6,321 bases of DNA from Chloroflexota bacterium (GTDB taxonomy: Bacteria > Chloroflexota > Dehalococcoidia > SZUA-161 > SpSt-899). The stretch spans positions 1-6,321 of the forward strand of contig QLUN01000049.1 in the NCBI GenBank assembly GCA_018725455.1, read 5' to 3'. This document shows, piece after piece, positions 6,297 to 6,321 of the stretch (within the stretch, counting starts at the first letter, position 1; each line of letters starts with the position of its first letter). Both the position numbers and the translations under genes were made by a program. The notes beneath the pieces were generated by a model that worked only from the letters and a program-made list of their open reading frames with translations, had not been told where the DNA came from and did not search any database.

Positions 6297-6321
6297 GCAG
6301 CGCGCTTTACTTCGCTTTAGC

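Noticed and set aside
6297..6321. Start of an RNA gene or terminator after the last gene
   Set aside because: Only 25 bases are available and no stem or conserved motif can be recognised.

Overview
The window looks like a bacterial chromosomal segment of fairly high GC. It has strong Shine-Dalgarno sites, closely packed co-directional genes and a sigma70-type promoter. All four convincing genes are on the + strand. The families do not fix the taxon. The relaxed lipobox followed by a Pro/Val-rich linker and the mixed ATG/TTG starts would suit an uncultured, possibly thermophilic or anaerobic lineage, but that is a guess.

Layout. Positions 1-169 are the leader of the first operon. They hold a 19-bp motif found again at 4445-4463, an exact 49-bp tandem duplication, and a strong ribosome binding site. 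Positions 170-2095 encode a lipoprotein solute-binding protein of the SBP_bac_5 (oligopeptide/dipeptide/nickel) family, whose linker is built on an 18-bp tandem repeat. A strong 12-bp stem-loop (2114-2143) sits in the gap before the two permease genes: a DppB/OppB-type protein (2177-3187) and a DppC/OppC-type protein with a large extracytoplasmic insertion (3207-4382). The order SBP-permease-permease is the usual one for peptide ABC importers, but the expected ATPase genes do not follow. The ATPases must be supplied from outside the window.

The gap at 4383-4505 contains a very good extended -10 promoter, followed by a second copy of the leader motif. This promoter probably drives the last gene (4506-6296), which encodes a membrane-anchored extracytoplasmic protein of 596 residues. 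It appears to be a tandem duplication of a peptidase-MA-like (gluzincin) domain with a TPR-like segment between the copies. Both copies lack the zinc-binding HExxH and the downstream Glu. This gene is the least ordinary item in the window.

Working together (inference): the lipoprotein captures a peptide or similar solute outside the membrane and the two permeases form the channel. The last gene is transcribed from its own promoter, but its leader shares a sequence with the transporter leader, so the two units may be co-regulated or may share a duplicated promoter region. I saw no RNA gene, CRISPR array, insertion sequence or origin. The last 25 bases (6297-6321) hold nothing recognisable.
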